Shown here: positions 7,633-15,581 of the stretch, one piece after another
Numbering within the stretch: position 1 is the stretch's first letter
How the letters are laid out: every line of letters starts with the position of its first letter
Assembly: GCA_965224605.1 (NCBI GenBank)
Contig: CBDCZP010000012.1
Coordinates: 186,001 to 250,000 of the forward strand
DNA length: 64,000 bases
Source of the DNA: HyVt-477 sp965224605
GTDB taxonomy: Bacteria > Pseudomonadota > Gammaproteobacteria > Thiotrichales > Thiotrichaceae
Direction: 5' to 3'
Position numbers and translations under genes: made by a program
Notes under the pieces: model-generated
The model's input: the letters and a program-made list of their open reading frames with translations, nothing else
Told to the model about the DNA's origin: nothing
The model's database searches: none

Positions 7633-8889
7633 GTGGAGATAAGCCAGCTTTTGCTAACGTTTTCAGGATTGTTACTGATTGCATTAATGGTATGGCCTAT
7701 TGCAAACAAGTTCCTGTTTCCTTATCCCACGTTATTAGTCATTATTGGCTTTGTGGGTTCTGAATGGTTAGTCAGTAGAGGTGTTGATACTGGATTGCGT
7801 TGGGATGGATTCCGTGATTTGGTGTATTACATCTTATTACCTGTCCTTATCTTTGAAGTAGCCTTTTCTTTAAATGCAGAAAAACTCTTCAAAAACCTGT
7901 TTAGCATATTAATGCTCGGTATTCCTTTTATGTTGCTCGGTGTAATAATAACCGCAGTATTTATTTATCTGGGGATCGCAGATGAAGCTGGTTTTCCGTT
8001 TATTGCGGCGATTATTACGGCTGTTTTGCTTTCAGCTACAGCGCCATCAGCTATTACGACGATATTGGAACGCTTGCATGTTTCCTCAAGACTAACGAGT
8101 GTTTTGGAAGGTGAAGCCATATTTAATAGTGTGGTTGCTATTATCCTGTTTACATTGATACTTCAGTTTGTTGTTTTCGCAGAGAGTCAATTATCATTTG
8201 CTGATGGTTTTATCCTCTTTGTTCGTATGTTTACGGGTGGCTTGTTTCTTGGCTTGATAGTGGGTGGGTTGGGGTTAGTTGCAAGCTATTGGATCAAACT
8301 GCCTTTATTGAAAGGCGCTATTAGTTTGCTTGCCGCATTTGGCGTTTACTTGCTCGCTGAAAAATACTTTCAGGTCTCCGGTTTGCTTGCGGTGTTAGTA
8401 ACGGGTTTATTACTGAATGCTGCTACTCAAAATACAAAGAAAACAGATAAAGTCTCACAGGATTTTCTATACAGCATGTGGAGATATTATGCCTTTGTTG
8501 CTAAATCTATGTTATTTATTTTATTAGGTATCTCGATTCGTCCTTCCTTACTGGCAGATCAATGGTTGGCCATAGTGGTTGGAATTGTGGCGGTACTGAT
8601 AGCCAGAGCCGCGATCATTTTCATGGGCTTGTGGTTGATTGGTCATCTACATAAAAGCGATCAGTTTGCATGGCAAGATAAAGGCATTCTCTATTGGGGG
8701 AATATCAAGGGATCCGTCACTATCGCATTGGTTTTGTCATTGCCCACTACCTTGCCTTACAGCTATACCATACAAGGCATTACCTATGGTGTAGTACTGT
8801 TTAGTTTATTGTTACAAGCACCTACTTTACGGTTTCTTGTGCCGCATTTAACAACCACACATTCACTTAAAAAAGCTACCAGGGAATAA
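7633..8889 (+). CDS. CPA1-family cation:proton antiporter-like protein with altered ion site
   Basis: This 418-residue protein has about 12 membrane helices and resembles NhaP/NhaK-type CPA1 exchangers. The regions equivalent to the usual ATDP and FND motifs read LLSATAPSAITTI and EGEAIFNSVVAII, so both canonical acidic positions are replaced, by Ala and Ser. The later KGSVTIALVLSLP helix keeps the family basic residue region (GNIKGSV). The start is a GTG directly after the stop of the preceding gene, which implies translational coupling. It may be a transporter with other chemistry, or a sensor or partner subunit. The fold call is firm, but antiport activity is doubtful. Confidence 0.85.
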   Translation: MEISQLLLTFSGLLLIALMVWPIANKFLFPYPTLLVIIGFVGSEWLVSRGVDTGLRWDGFRDLVYYILLPVLIFEVAFSLNAEKLFKNLFSILMLGIPFMLLGVIITAVFIYLGIADEAGFPFIAAIITAVLLSATAPSAITTILERLHVSSRLTSVLEGEAIFNSVVAIILFTLILQFVVFAESQLSFADGFILFVRMFTGGLFLGLIVGGLGLVASYWIKLPLLKGAISLLAAFGVYLLAEKYFQVSGLLAVLVTGLLLNAATQNTKKTDKVSQDFLYSMWRYYAFVAKSMLFILLGISIRPSLLADQWLAIVVGIVAVLIARAAIIFMGLWLIGHLHKSDQFAWQDKGILYWGNIKGSVTIALVLSLPTTLPYSYTIQGITYGVVLFSLLLQAPTLRFLVPHLTTTHSLKKATRE

Positions 8890-8891
8890 CT

Positions 8892-10538
8892 ATGACTACT
8901 GCTGCAGAATTGTTCATCCGATGTTTGGAAAATGAAGGTGTAGAAACCATATTCGGTATCCCCGGAGAAGAAAATTTAGATGTAATGGATGCTCTTCGTA
9001 ATAGTTCGATTGAATTTATAACGGTCAGGCATGAACAGGGAGCTGCGTTTATGGCGGATGTTTATGGTCGCCTTACCGGAAAAGCAGGTGTCTGTTTAGC
9101 AACGCTGGGGCCTGGTGCCACCAATTTGATCACCGGTTTTGCTGATGCGAATATGGATCGTGCGCCTATCGTTGCTATTGCTGGTCAGGGTGCCACAACA
9201 CGTATGCATAAAGAGAGCCATCAGGTGCTGGATTTGGTGAATCTATTTGAGCCGATTTCTAAATATAGCATTGAAATTCGTGAACCAGAAATTATCCCGG
9301 AACTGATTCGTAAAGCATTCAAAGATGCTCAAGCAGAAAAACCCGGTGGTGCTTTCATTAGCTTTCCTGAAAATATAGCTGCAATGGATGTGAGCGATGC
9401 TGAGTCGTTGTTACCCTTGAGGGTACAATCTCCTGCTGCGCCATCAGCGGCTGAAGATAAGGTCGCACAAGCTGCGCAGATTATCGACAAAGCGAAATTC
9501 CCTATCATTATGGCGGGTAATGGTGTGGTGAGATCGCATGCGAGCAATGCATTGATTGAGTTTGCAGAACATTTGAATATACCGGTGGCACAAACTTTTA
9601 TGGCTAAAGGCTCAATCCCTTTTTCACATTCGCTATCGCTCGGAAGTGTTGGGTTACAAGCACATGATTATGTCGCTTGTGGCTTTGATCGTGCTGATGT
9701 AGTGATATGTATAGGCTTTGACATGGTGGAATATCACCCTAAATCATGGCATCCCGATAAAGAAAAGAAAATCATTCATATCGACCAGACCTATGCAGAA
9801 GTGGATGCGCACTATATTCTCGAAACAGGTGTGTTGGGAGATATCAGTACTTCGTTAAAACGCATCATGGAACACACCACTAAAACGCACAGCGGTAAAA
9901 ATGAGAATCTGAAAGGCATTATCGTTAATGAGTTGGATGATTTTGCTGAGGATGTAAGTTTCCCAATAAAGCCCCAGAAAATCCTCTATGACACCCGCAA
10001 AGCCATGGCGGATGCAGACATTCTAATCTCTGATGTGGGTGCTCATAAAATGTGGATAGCTCGCCTGTTCCGCTGTGAACAACCCAATACGTGTATTATC
10101 TCCAATGGTTTTGCTTCAATGGGGATTGGGGTGCCTGGGGCGATAGCCGCAAAGATGACTTACCCGGATAAGAACGTGCTAACAATCACTGGCGATGCAG
10201 GTTTTATGATGAATTCGCAAGAAATAGAAACGGCACTACGCTATAACGTAGCTATCGTTATTATGATTTGGAATGACAGCGAATATGGATTAATTAAATG
10301 GCATCAGCAACGACGTTTTGGGCGTACAGGGAATATCAGTTTTAACAATCCAGATTTTGTGAAATATGCGGAGTCATTTGGAGCCAAAGGTTATCGAATA
10401 GAAAAAGCAGAAGACTTATTGCCTACTTTGCAACAGGCTTTCGCGGATAACACAGTGGTAGTGGTGGATGTGCCTGTAGATTATTCTGAGAATATGAAGC
10501 TGACGGAAAAGCTTGGGAAGTTGATTTGTCCTATCTAA
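8892..10538 (+). CDS. Acetolactate-synthase-like ThDP enzyme, large subunit type
   Basis: This 548-residue thiamine-diphosphate enzyme has the three usual domains. The N-terminal Pyr domain holds the cofactor-activating glutamate Glu48 (RHEQGAAFMAD) after GIPGEENLDVMDAL. The C-terminal PP domain has the Mg/ThDP motif starting GDAGF near residue 434 and running to WND. It resembles proteins annotated as stand-alone acetolactate synthase large subunits rather than IlvB, and no regulatory small-subunit gene follows. The start overlaps the spacing of the previous stop by two bases, with AGGGAA as its ribosome site. The true 2-oxoacid donor is not provable from sequence. Confidence 0.88.
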   Translation: MTTAAELFIRCLENEGVETIFGIPGEENLDVMDALRNSSIEFITVRHEQGAAFMADVYGRLTGKAGVCLATLGPGATNLITGFADANMDRAPIVAIAGQGATTRMHKESHQVLDLVNLFEPISKYSIEIREPEIIPELIRKAFKDAQAEKPGGAFISFPENIAAMDVSDAESLLPLRVQSPAAPSAAEDKVAQAAQIIDKAKFPIIMAGNGVVRSHASNALIEFAEHLNIPVAQTFMAKGSIPFSHSLSLGSVGLQAHDYVACGFDRADVVICIGFDMVEYHPKSWHPDKEKKIIHIDQTYAEVDAHYILETGVLGDISTSLKRIMEHTTKTHSGKNENLKGIIVNELDDFAEDVSFPIKPQKILYDTRKAMADADILISDVGAHKMWIARLFRCEQPNTCIISNGFASMGIGVPGAIAAKMTYPDKNVLTITGDAGFMMNSQEIETALRYNVAIVIMIWNDSEYGLIKWHQQRRFGRTGNISFNNPDFVKYAESFGAKGYRIEKAEDLLPTLQQAFADNTVVVVDVPVDYSENMKLTEKLGKLICPI

Positions 10539-10597
10539 GCATAAACCAAGGCACAAACTAGGCACAAGATCATATACGTATTAAAAACGGAGATACT

Positions 10598-12031
10598 ATG
10601 GATTATCCATTGCAAGTCCAGCATGCAAAAGCTACAGGTCAATTAACAGTTACCTCTCCCTATGATGGAAGTAGCATAGGCTCTGTTCCGACCATTAATA
10701 AAGAAGGTGTCGATCAGGCACTAAAAAATGCTGCTGCTTTGTTTGCTGATAAAAGTCTATGGTTGCCAGGGGAGCAGCGCATCCAGATATTACGCAACAT
10801 GACAGTATTGATGGAACAGCATTATGAAAGACTTGTAGATCAAGCCGTCGCCGAAGGGGGGAAACCTTTATTAGATACTCGAATAGAAATGGATAGAGCC
10901 ATCGACGGTATTCTGAATTGTATTGAGTGTATACGAAATAATAAAGGTACAGAGATACCGATGCGAGTAAATCCAGCCTCGGCTAATCGCATAGCGTTCA
11001 CTCATAAAGAACCAATAGGTGTTGTCGTGGCGGTGAGTGCCTTTAATCACCCTATCAATCTAATTGTGCATCAAATTGGCCCAGCAATAGCCTGTGGTTG
11101 CCCGGTTATTATTAAACCCGCTGGGGATACTCCGTTATCAGCATTTGCATTAGCTGAGTTGTTTGCCGAAGCAGGTCTTCCTGAAGGCTGGTGTCAGGCG
11201 GTCATGACTGCGGATAATGAAACAGCTCAAGCGCTGGTAACTGATAAGCGGGTGAGCTTTTTTAGTTTTATAGGGAGTGCCAAAGTAGGCTGGATGTTGA
11301 AAAGTAAATTGGCCGCAGGTACACGGTGCGCTTTAGAACATGGCGGTGCTGCTCCGGTGATTATCGAACCAGATGCTGATCTTGACGACATGCTTCCGCT
11401 GTTGGCAAAAGGTGGTTTTTATCATGCAGGTCAGGTATGTGTCTCTGTACAACGTGTGTTTGCGCATCAATCAATAGCCAGAGAAGTCGCAGAACGATTA
11501 GCTGTCTTGGGTAATGATATGAAAGTAGGGGATCCTGCCTTGCAAGAGACAGCTATAGGCCCTCTGATACGCCATCACGAAACAAACAGGATTGAGCAAT
11601 GGGTTGAGGAAGCGATTGAAGAGGGTGCTGAGCTTATTTCTGGTGGCGAGCGGATTTCAGATGCGTTATATAAACCTACGGTATTGTTCTCGCCCAATGA
11701 AACCAGTAAAGTAAATCGGTTTGAAATCTTTGGTCCGGTGATTTGTGTGACGGGTTATGATGATATAGATAAAGCGATAGTCAGTGCTAATGCTGTACCT
11801 TATTCTTTTCAGGCTGCGGTAGCGACGAAAAATATTGATACTGCGATGTACGCGTTTCAACAGCTTTCCGCATCGGCTGTTATGATAAACGATCATACTG
11901 CGTTTAGAGTGGACTGGATGCCTTTTGCAGGTCTAAAAGAATCCGGATATGGTATCGGTGGAATACCTTATACCTTTGAAGATATGCAAATTGAGAAACT
12001 AGCCGTTTTACGTTCAGCTTCTTTACGATGA
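10598..12031 (+). CDS. NAD(P)-dependent aldehyde dehydrogenase
   Basis: This 477-residue enzyme of the ALDH superfamily oxidises an aldehyde to an acid. The catalytic nucleophile is Cys281 in GQVCVSVQR and the general base is Glu247 in ALEHGGAAP, where the usual ELGG has become EHGG. The cofactor region VSAFNHPINLIVHQIGPA and the IIKPAGDTP loop are intact. It lies 59 bases after the ThDP enzyme with a CGGAGA ribosome site. The pairing suggests the aldehyde is a product or relative of the ThDP reaction, which is inference. The closest groups include succinate-semialdehyde and lactaldehyde types; I cannot choose. Confidence 0.9.
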   Translation: MDYPLQVQHAKATGQLTVTSPYDGSSIGSVPTINKEGVDQALKNAAALFADKSLWLPGEQRIQILRNMTVLMEQHYERLVDQAVAEGGKPLLDTRIEMDRAIDGILNCIECIRNNKGTEIPMRVNPASANRIAFTHKEPIGVVVAVSAFNHPINLIVHQIGPAIACGCPVIIKPAGDTPLSAFALAELFAEAGLPEGWCQAVMTADNETAQALVTDKRVSFFSFIGSAKVGWMLKSKLAAGTRCALEHGGAAPVIIEPDADLDDMLPLLAKGGFYHAGQVCVSVQRVFAHQSIAREVAERLAVLGNDMKVGDPALQETAIGPLIRHHETNRIEQWVEEAIEEGAELISGGERISDALYKPTVLFSPNETSKVNRFEIFGPVICVTGYDDIDKAIVSANAVPYSFQAAVATKNIDTAMYAFQQLSASAVMINDHTAFRVDWMPFAGLKESGYGIGGIPYTFEDMQIEKLAVLRSASLR

Positions 12032-12070
12032 AATATTCGATAACAATAGGTATGTTACGGAATTCCCCTA

Positions 12071-12415
12071 ATGAATAAATTAGCCAGTAAATCATGTAAG
12101 GCCTGTAGTAAAGACAGCCACCCTAGCTCGGCACAAGAGCAATCAAATTATATGAATAGTCTTGTCGATTGGGAGATAATGACTATTGATAATGTGCGAC
12201 GATTGACAAGAACCTTTACCTTTAAAAACTTTGTTGAAGCGTTGGCATTTACCAATGGTGTAGGGGATTTAGCGGAGGCGGAAGATCATCATCCGGTTTT
12301 GTTAACAGAATGGGGCAAAGTTACTGTAACTTGGTGGACACACAGTATAGGGGGATTGCATGATAATGATTTCATCCTCGCCGCAAGAACTGAGAAACTA
12401 TTTGACATAAAGTGA
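12071..12415 (+). CDS. Pterin-4a-carbinolamine dehydratase
   Basis: This 114-residue protein carries the family signature: EAEDHHPVLLTEWGKVTVTW followed by WTHSIGGLHDNDF, with the HHP pair, an aromatic residue, His and the late Asp in place. The enzyme dehydrates 4a-hydroxytetrahydrobiopterin, and bacterial members also act beyond phenylalanine hydroxylation. An N-terminal extension has three Cys/Lys/Ser-rich turns (KSCKACSKDSHP). It is the fifth gene of the module, 39 bases after the aldehyde dehydrogenase. No aromatic amino acid hydroxylase is visible nearby, so its role here is open. Confidence 0.9.
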   Translation: MNKLASKSCKACSKDSHPSSAQEQSNYMNSLVDWEIMTIDNVRRLTRTFTFKNFVEALAFTNGVGDLAEAEDHHPVLLTEWGKVTVTWWTHSIGGLHDNDFILAARTEKLFDIK

Positions 12416-12451
12416 TTATATTGAACATTCGGATATTGGATACATGGCTTT

Positions 12452-13489
12452 ATGAGTACTCATATGATTAAAAGAAAAATATCCATTATATTAATAGGCC
12501 TATGCAACCTATTTCTACTAACTTCTTGCTCATCATCTTTTTCTGAAACATTCCCTTATGATTTAGCCCCTAAACATAGCTATTTTGCAAAACCTGCAAG
12601 GCTGAATATATTAAGTAGCACAGGCTTAAAGCTGACCGCTCCGAATGGTAATAGAGTCACTGAAATATCAGGAATTAGTTGGGATGTTGATGAAAACATA
12701 CTTTATGGGGTGGGCGATGAAGGATTTCTATACCATCTTAAATTGATAGAAAATAACAATGAAATTGTAGGTGTGAAAGTATTGGCAGAATATCCTTTTT
12801 TGAAAAAAAATAAAAAACGATTAAAAAGAAAATGGCGAGATTCTGAGGGTATATCCAGTAAATTTCATAATAATGGCGTCAAGGGAGATACCGAGCTAAT
12901 AATCGCTTTTGAAGGAAAACCCCGTATTGTTCGGTATACACCTAAAGGGGTTTATCTGGGAGAAGTTAAATTACCCACAAAGTTATGGAAAAAAAGCAGC
13001 TATAGAGATAAGAATAAATCGTTAGAAAGTGTAACGGTTCATCCAGAAGAAGGGATTATCACCGCTGCTGAGTTTCCATTAAAAGTTAAATCAAAGACTT
13101 CTCACACGCTATACGCAGCGTCTGGAAAAGAATGGAACTTTCCTGCATCTAAAGCAAAAAATAGTGCTGTCACCGGATTAGAAGTTTTAGCTAATGGCAA
13201 TATTCTCGTGCTGGAAAGAGCATGGGCTGGCATTCAAAACCCGATTGTTGTTAGTTTGTCTGAAGTTGCAATAGGGGATTGCAAGGCACAAGAAACCGAT
13301 TGTGTAGTAAAAAAATTAGCGACCTTATCAACCACTGAAGGATGGTTGTTAGATAATTTTGAAGGACTGGCTCATTATAAAGACAACCAATATCTAATGG
13401 TTAGTGATGATAATGAGAAAGACTTCCAGACAACGGTATTGGTTTTATTTGAAATTAAAAAAACAAAGGAAGCAATTAAGAAGTTTTAA
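12452..13489 (+). CDS. Phytase-like / SdiA-regulated-domain lipoprotein
   Basis: This is a 345-residue lipoprotein with the leader MIKRKISIILIGLCNLFLLT followed by SC (lipid Cys near residue 26). The body has repeated beta-propeller blades typical of the phytase-like or SdiA-regulated families: VTEISGISWDVDENILYGV, LESVTVHPEEGIITAAEF and TGLEVLANGNILVLERAW. A conserved acidic DNFEGLAHYKDN blade lies near the end. Starts at 12452 and 12464 are both possible; the second gives the more usual lipoprotein leader. It may be co-transcribed with the upstream module, but there is a 36-base gap and no shared theme. Confidence 0.78.
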   Translation: MSTHMIKRKISIILIGLCNLFLLTSCSSSFSETFPYDLAPKHSYFAKPARLNILSSTGLKLTAPNGNRVTEISGISWDVDENILYGVGDEGFLYHLKLIENNNEIVGVKVLAEYPFLKKNKKRLKRKWRDSEGISSKFHNNGVKGDTELIIAFEGKPRIVRYTPKGVYLGEVKLPTKLWKKSSYRDKNKSLESVTVHPEEGIITAAEFPLKVKSKTSHTLYAASGKEWNFPASKAKNSAVTGLEVLANGNILVLERAWAGIQNPIVVSLSEVAIGDCKAQETDCVVKKLATLSTTEGWLLDNFEGLAHYKDNQYLMVSDDNEKDFQTTVLVLFEIKKTKEAIKKF

Positions 13490-13582
13490 CTATATTTCTT
13501 GTGTTTTGTATAATATTTTTAATATTAGTTTTCTTTTTAAGCGACAAAGAATAATGAAGGTTGTTTAGCAAACCTAAGTGCC

Positions 13583-13620
13583 AACTTGTCGAAGGATACG
13601 GAAGTCGTGCACAGTGCTAG
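13583..13620. repeat. CTTGTCGAAGG-type dispersed repeat fragment
   Basis: AACTTGTCGAAGGATACGGA followed by AGTCGTGCACAGTG resembles the segment at 36565-36612 (GCTTGTCGAAGGGTGCGGA, then GCTCTTACACAATG). It is a small dispersed palindromic repeat remnant at the left edge of the repeat island after the phytase-like gene. Confidence 0.45.
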
Positions 13621-13643
13621 TAGGGCCAGGGCTGTTCAATGCT

Positions 13644-13696
13644 AATTTTTCTCATACAATGAATAGCCAAAATTTTTCTCATACAATGAATAGCCA
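13644..13696 (+). repeat. 27-bp tandem duplication
   Basis: Two copies with period 27 (13644-13669 and 13671-13696) share AATTTTTCTCATACAATGAA followed by TAGCCA. The last part, CAATGAATAGCC, echoes the right terminal repeat of the surrounding island, so the unit looks like a duplicated end fragment. Confidence 0.85.
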
Positions 13697-13708
13697 ATTT
13701 GCATTTTT

Positions 13709-13792
13709 GGTAGGTCGAATAAGCGATAGCGCCATCCGACAAACACATTAAATTCAATATCTTGTCGGATGGCGTTCCTTATCCGACCTACC
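13709..13792. repeat. GTAGGTCGGATAAGCG palindromic element, copy A
   Basis: This 84-bp element has ends GGTAGGTCGAATAAGCGATA and CCTTATCCGACCTACC and an inner CCATCCGAC / GTCGGATGG pair. A second 84-bp copy lies at 45446-45529, with the same orientation and length. It is a non-coding hairpin of the REP/BIME kind. Confidence 0.88.
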
Positions 13793-13843
13793 CATCATAT
13801 GAAGATTCAATAGTATTTTGTTCAATGCTAAATGAAATAAACT

Positions 13844-13960
13844 CCCTCTACCTTTTGGGGGGAGGGCTGGAGATGTTCTAAGATCATCTTTTTTATCAGA
13901 CTATCTATCCCCTCCCTAACCCTCCCCCTGCTAGGTGGAGGGAACTTTTGTCTATTTCAT
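13844..13960. repeat. CCCTCC/GGAGGG palindromic element, full copy
   Basis: The left arm is GAAATAAACTCCCTCTACC and the right arm GGTGGAGGGAACTTTTGTCT, with pyrimidine-rich CCCCTCCCTAACCCTCCCCC inside. The inner block is shared, in reverse, with 41412-41502, and one arm with 4852-4885. It is non-coding. Confidence 0.8.
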
Positions 13961-14038
13961 GAACAAATTTCTAGCATTGAATAGCCCTGGATAATCAGGT
14001 ATCCCTTTATAACATTGGCTAAATATCACTTCTAATAG

Positions 14039-14389
14039 CTACTTTTTTATAGCTAGGCTAGTCAGTTTCTTGCCTGTGTTAAGATGCGCCTCAACCCATT
14101 TAGGTTTTCTACCGCGCCCAGTCCACGTCTGCTCAGCATTCTTGGGGTTTCTGTATTTTGGAGCAACTTTAACAGTGGGTTTTGCATTTGCTTTTAACGC
14201 TGGAAAAATATCAGCAGGTGTGTAGCCATTGTCTTTTATAAGTATTTTCACTTGCTTTCGAATCGTTTTAAGTTCAGTCTTTTTACGCGATTCAATTTGT
14301 TTTCCAGCTTCTTCAAGAACTGCACTCAGTTCTTTTATGCTTAGCTTGTCTAAGTTTACTTTTTTAGCTTTCGCTTTTACTTTTGCCAT
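14039..14389 (-). CDS. H-NS-family nucleoid-associated protein
   Basis: This is a 116-residue DNA-binding protein of the H-NS/StpA/MvaT-like histone family. The N-terminus is Lys-rich and followed by a coiled-coil oligomerisation region (about residues 13-50). The C-terminal DNA-binding domain has the family core YRNPKNAEQTWTGRGRKPKW, whose GRGRKP loop reads AT-rich minor grooves. It probably silences AT-rich or acquired DNA. The flanks are notably AT-rich (14390-14659), which would suit autoregulation by such a protein, though I see no defined operator. Confidence 0.93.
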   Translation of the reverse strand: MAKVKAKAKKVNLDKLSIKELSAVLEEAGKQIESRKKTELKTIRKQVKILIKDNGYTPADIFPALKANAKPTVKVAPKYRNPKNAEQTWTGRGRKPKWVEAHLNTGKKLTSLAIKK

Positions 14390-14659
14390 TTTCGTGTTCC
14401 GCTCATTAAAAAATCGAAGTATAATATATAATAATTATCACAAGTCAAGATCAAGTATAGGAAATTTATTTTATTTTGTATTATCTGAAATAAATTTCAG
14501 ATAAGCGGTTCTATTTATTATTAACCACTCTTGTCGTTATTTTTAGCAAACATTATTAGTAGACTCACCTTAATAGATGATGAATATAGAAAATGACTCG
14601 TTTGTCTAACCTATATACATAACTCGATATATAAAACTGAAAAAAGTTAAGTAATAACT

Positions 14660-15529
14660 ATGATAACAAAATCCCCTTATTTGATAGATCCAGATAGCCA
14701 TTTTGATCTTGCTGAATCACTAACCACTCCAGATAGAGAAAATGTATCCAATGGCTTTTTAAAAACCGAATTAAAGCAGTACAGAAAATTGTTAGGAGAT
14801 CTTCAACACAAGCTTTATGCAGAAGATAAAAGATCAGTATTATTGGTGTTCCAAGCGATGGATGCAGCGGGTAAAGATAGCACAATCAGGTCAGTGATGA
14901 AGGGAGTTAATCCCACTGGATGTGAAGTTTATTCTTTTAAAAAGCCCAGTTCTAAAGAACTGGATCATGACTTCTTATGGCGCACTACAAAATCTATGCC
15001 AGAGAGAGGGCGCATTGGGATATTCAACCGTAGTTACTATGAAGAAACATTAGTCGTTCGAGTACATCCTGAATATTTAAACTATCAACGCTTACCCGAC
15101 TTACCAAATGATCTAAATGACTTTTGGGAACAGCGCTTTGAATCCATTAATGCCCTTGAAAAACATATGACTCTTAATGGAACTATCATTTTAAAATTTT
15201 GGTTAAATGTATCTAAAGCAGAGCAAAAACGTAGATTCTTATCTCGCTTGGATGAACCGCATAAACATTGGAAGTTTTCTTCGGCAGATATTACAGAAAG
15301 AGGGCATTGGAATGAGTACATGCATGCCTATGAGGAAACCATTCGTGCGACATCAACATCACATGCTCCGTGGTATGCAATACCGGCTGATAATAAAAAA
15401 TATATGCGTATGATTGTTGCTAAAATCATCGTAGAAACATTGCAATCGCTTGATCCTAAGTATCCGGAAGTTAGCGAAAAAGAACGCAGTCAGTTTGATC
15501 AAATGAGAGCCAAATTGGAATCCGAGTAG
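14660..15529 (+). CDS. ppk2: Polyphosphate:nucleotide phosphotransferase (PPK2 family)
   Basis: This 289-residue soluble kinase uses polyphosphate to phosphorylate nucleotides. The Walker A loop is QAMDAAGKDS (residues 66-74; Asp68, Lys72), the Walker B region is FNRSYYEETLVVRVHP, and a basic lid carries KAEQKRRFLSRLDEPHKHWK. The single-domain length and the DxxGK pattern fit the class I or III enzymes; the exact nucleotide preference (AMP or ADP) cannot be read reliably. The start is the ATG 10 bases after a weak AAGTTAAG site. Upstream is AT-rich DNA next to the H-NS-like gene. Confidence 0.93.
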   Translation: MITKSPYLIDPDSHFDLAESLTTPDRENVSNGFLKTELKQYRKLLGDLQHKLYAEDKRSVLLVFQAMDAAGKDSTIRSVMKGVNPTGCEVYSFKKPSSKELDHDFLWRTTKSMPERGRIGIFNRSYYEETLVVRVHPEYLNYQRLPDLPNDLNDFWEQRFESINALEKHMTLNGTIILKFWLNVSKAEQKRRFLSRLDEPHKHWKFSSADITERGHWNEYMHAYEETIRATSTSHAPWYAIPADNKKYMRMIVAKIIVETLQSLDPKYPEVSEKERSQFDQMRAKLESE

Positions 15530-15581
15530 TGTATTCCTATTTTACGTGTTTGCCTTTCTGTATCCATTTAGAATATTAATT

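Larger units (their letters stand above)
13626..13990. repeat. Composite repeat island bounded by 20-bp inverted repeats
   Basis: The left end CCAGGGCTGTTCAATGCTA and the right end TAGCATTGAATAGCCCTGG are complementary except at one position. Inside lie, in order, a 27-bp tandem repeat (13644-13696), the GTAGGTCG palindrome (13709-13792) and the CCCTCC palindrome (13844-13960). The left end also recurs at 30004-30020 (CAGGGCTGTTCAATGCTAG). No coding frame is convincing in the 549 bases between the phytase-like gene and the H-NS-like gene. Confidence 0.75.

Noticed and set aside
13490..14038. Possible CRISPR array in the repeat island
   Set aside because: Repeats are of different families and palindromic, with only one tandem pair. 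There is no regular repeat-spacer pattern and no cas gene.
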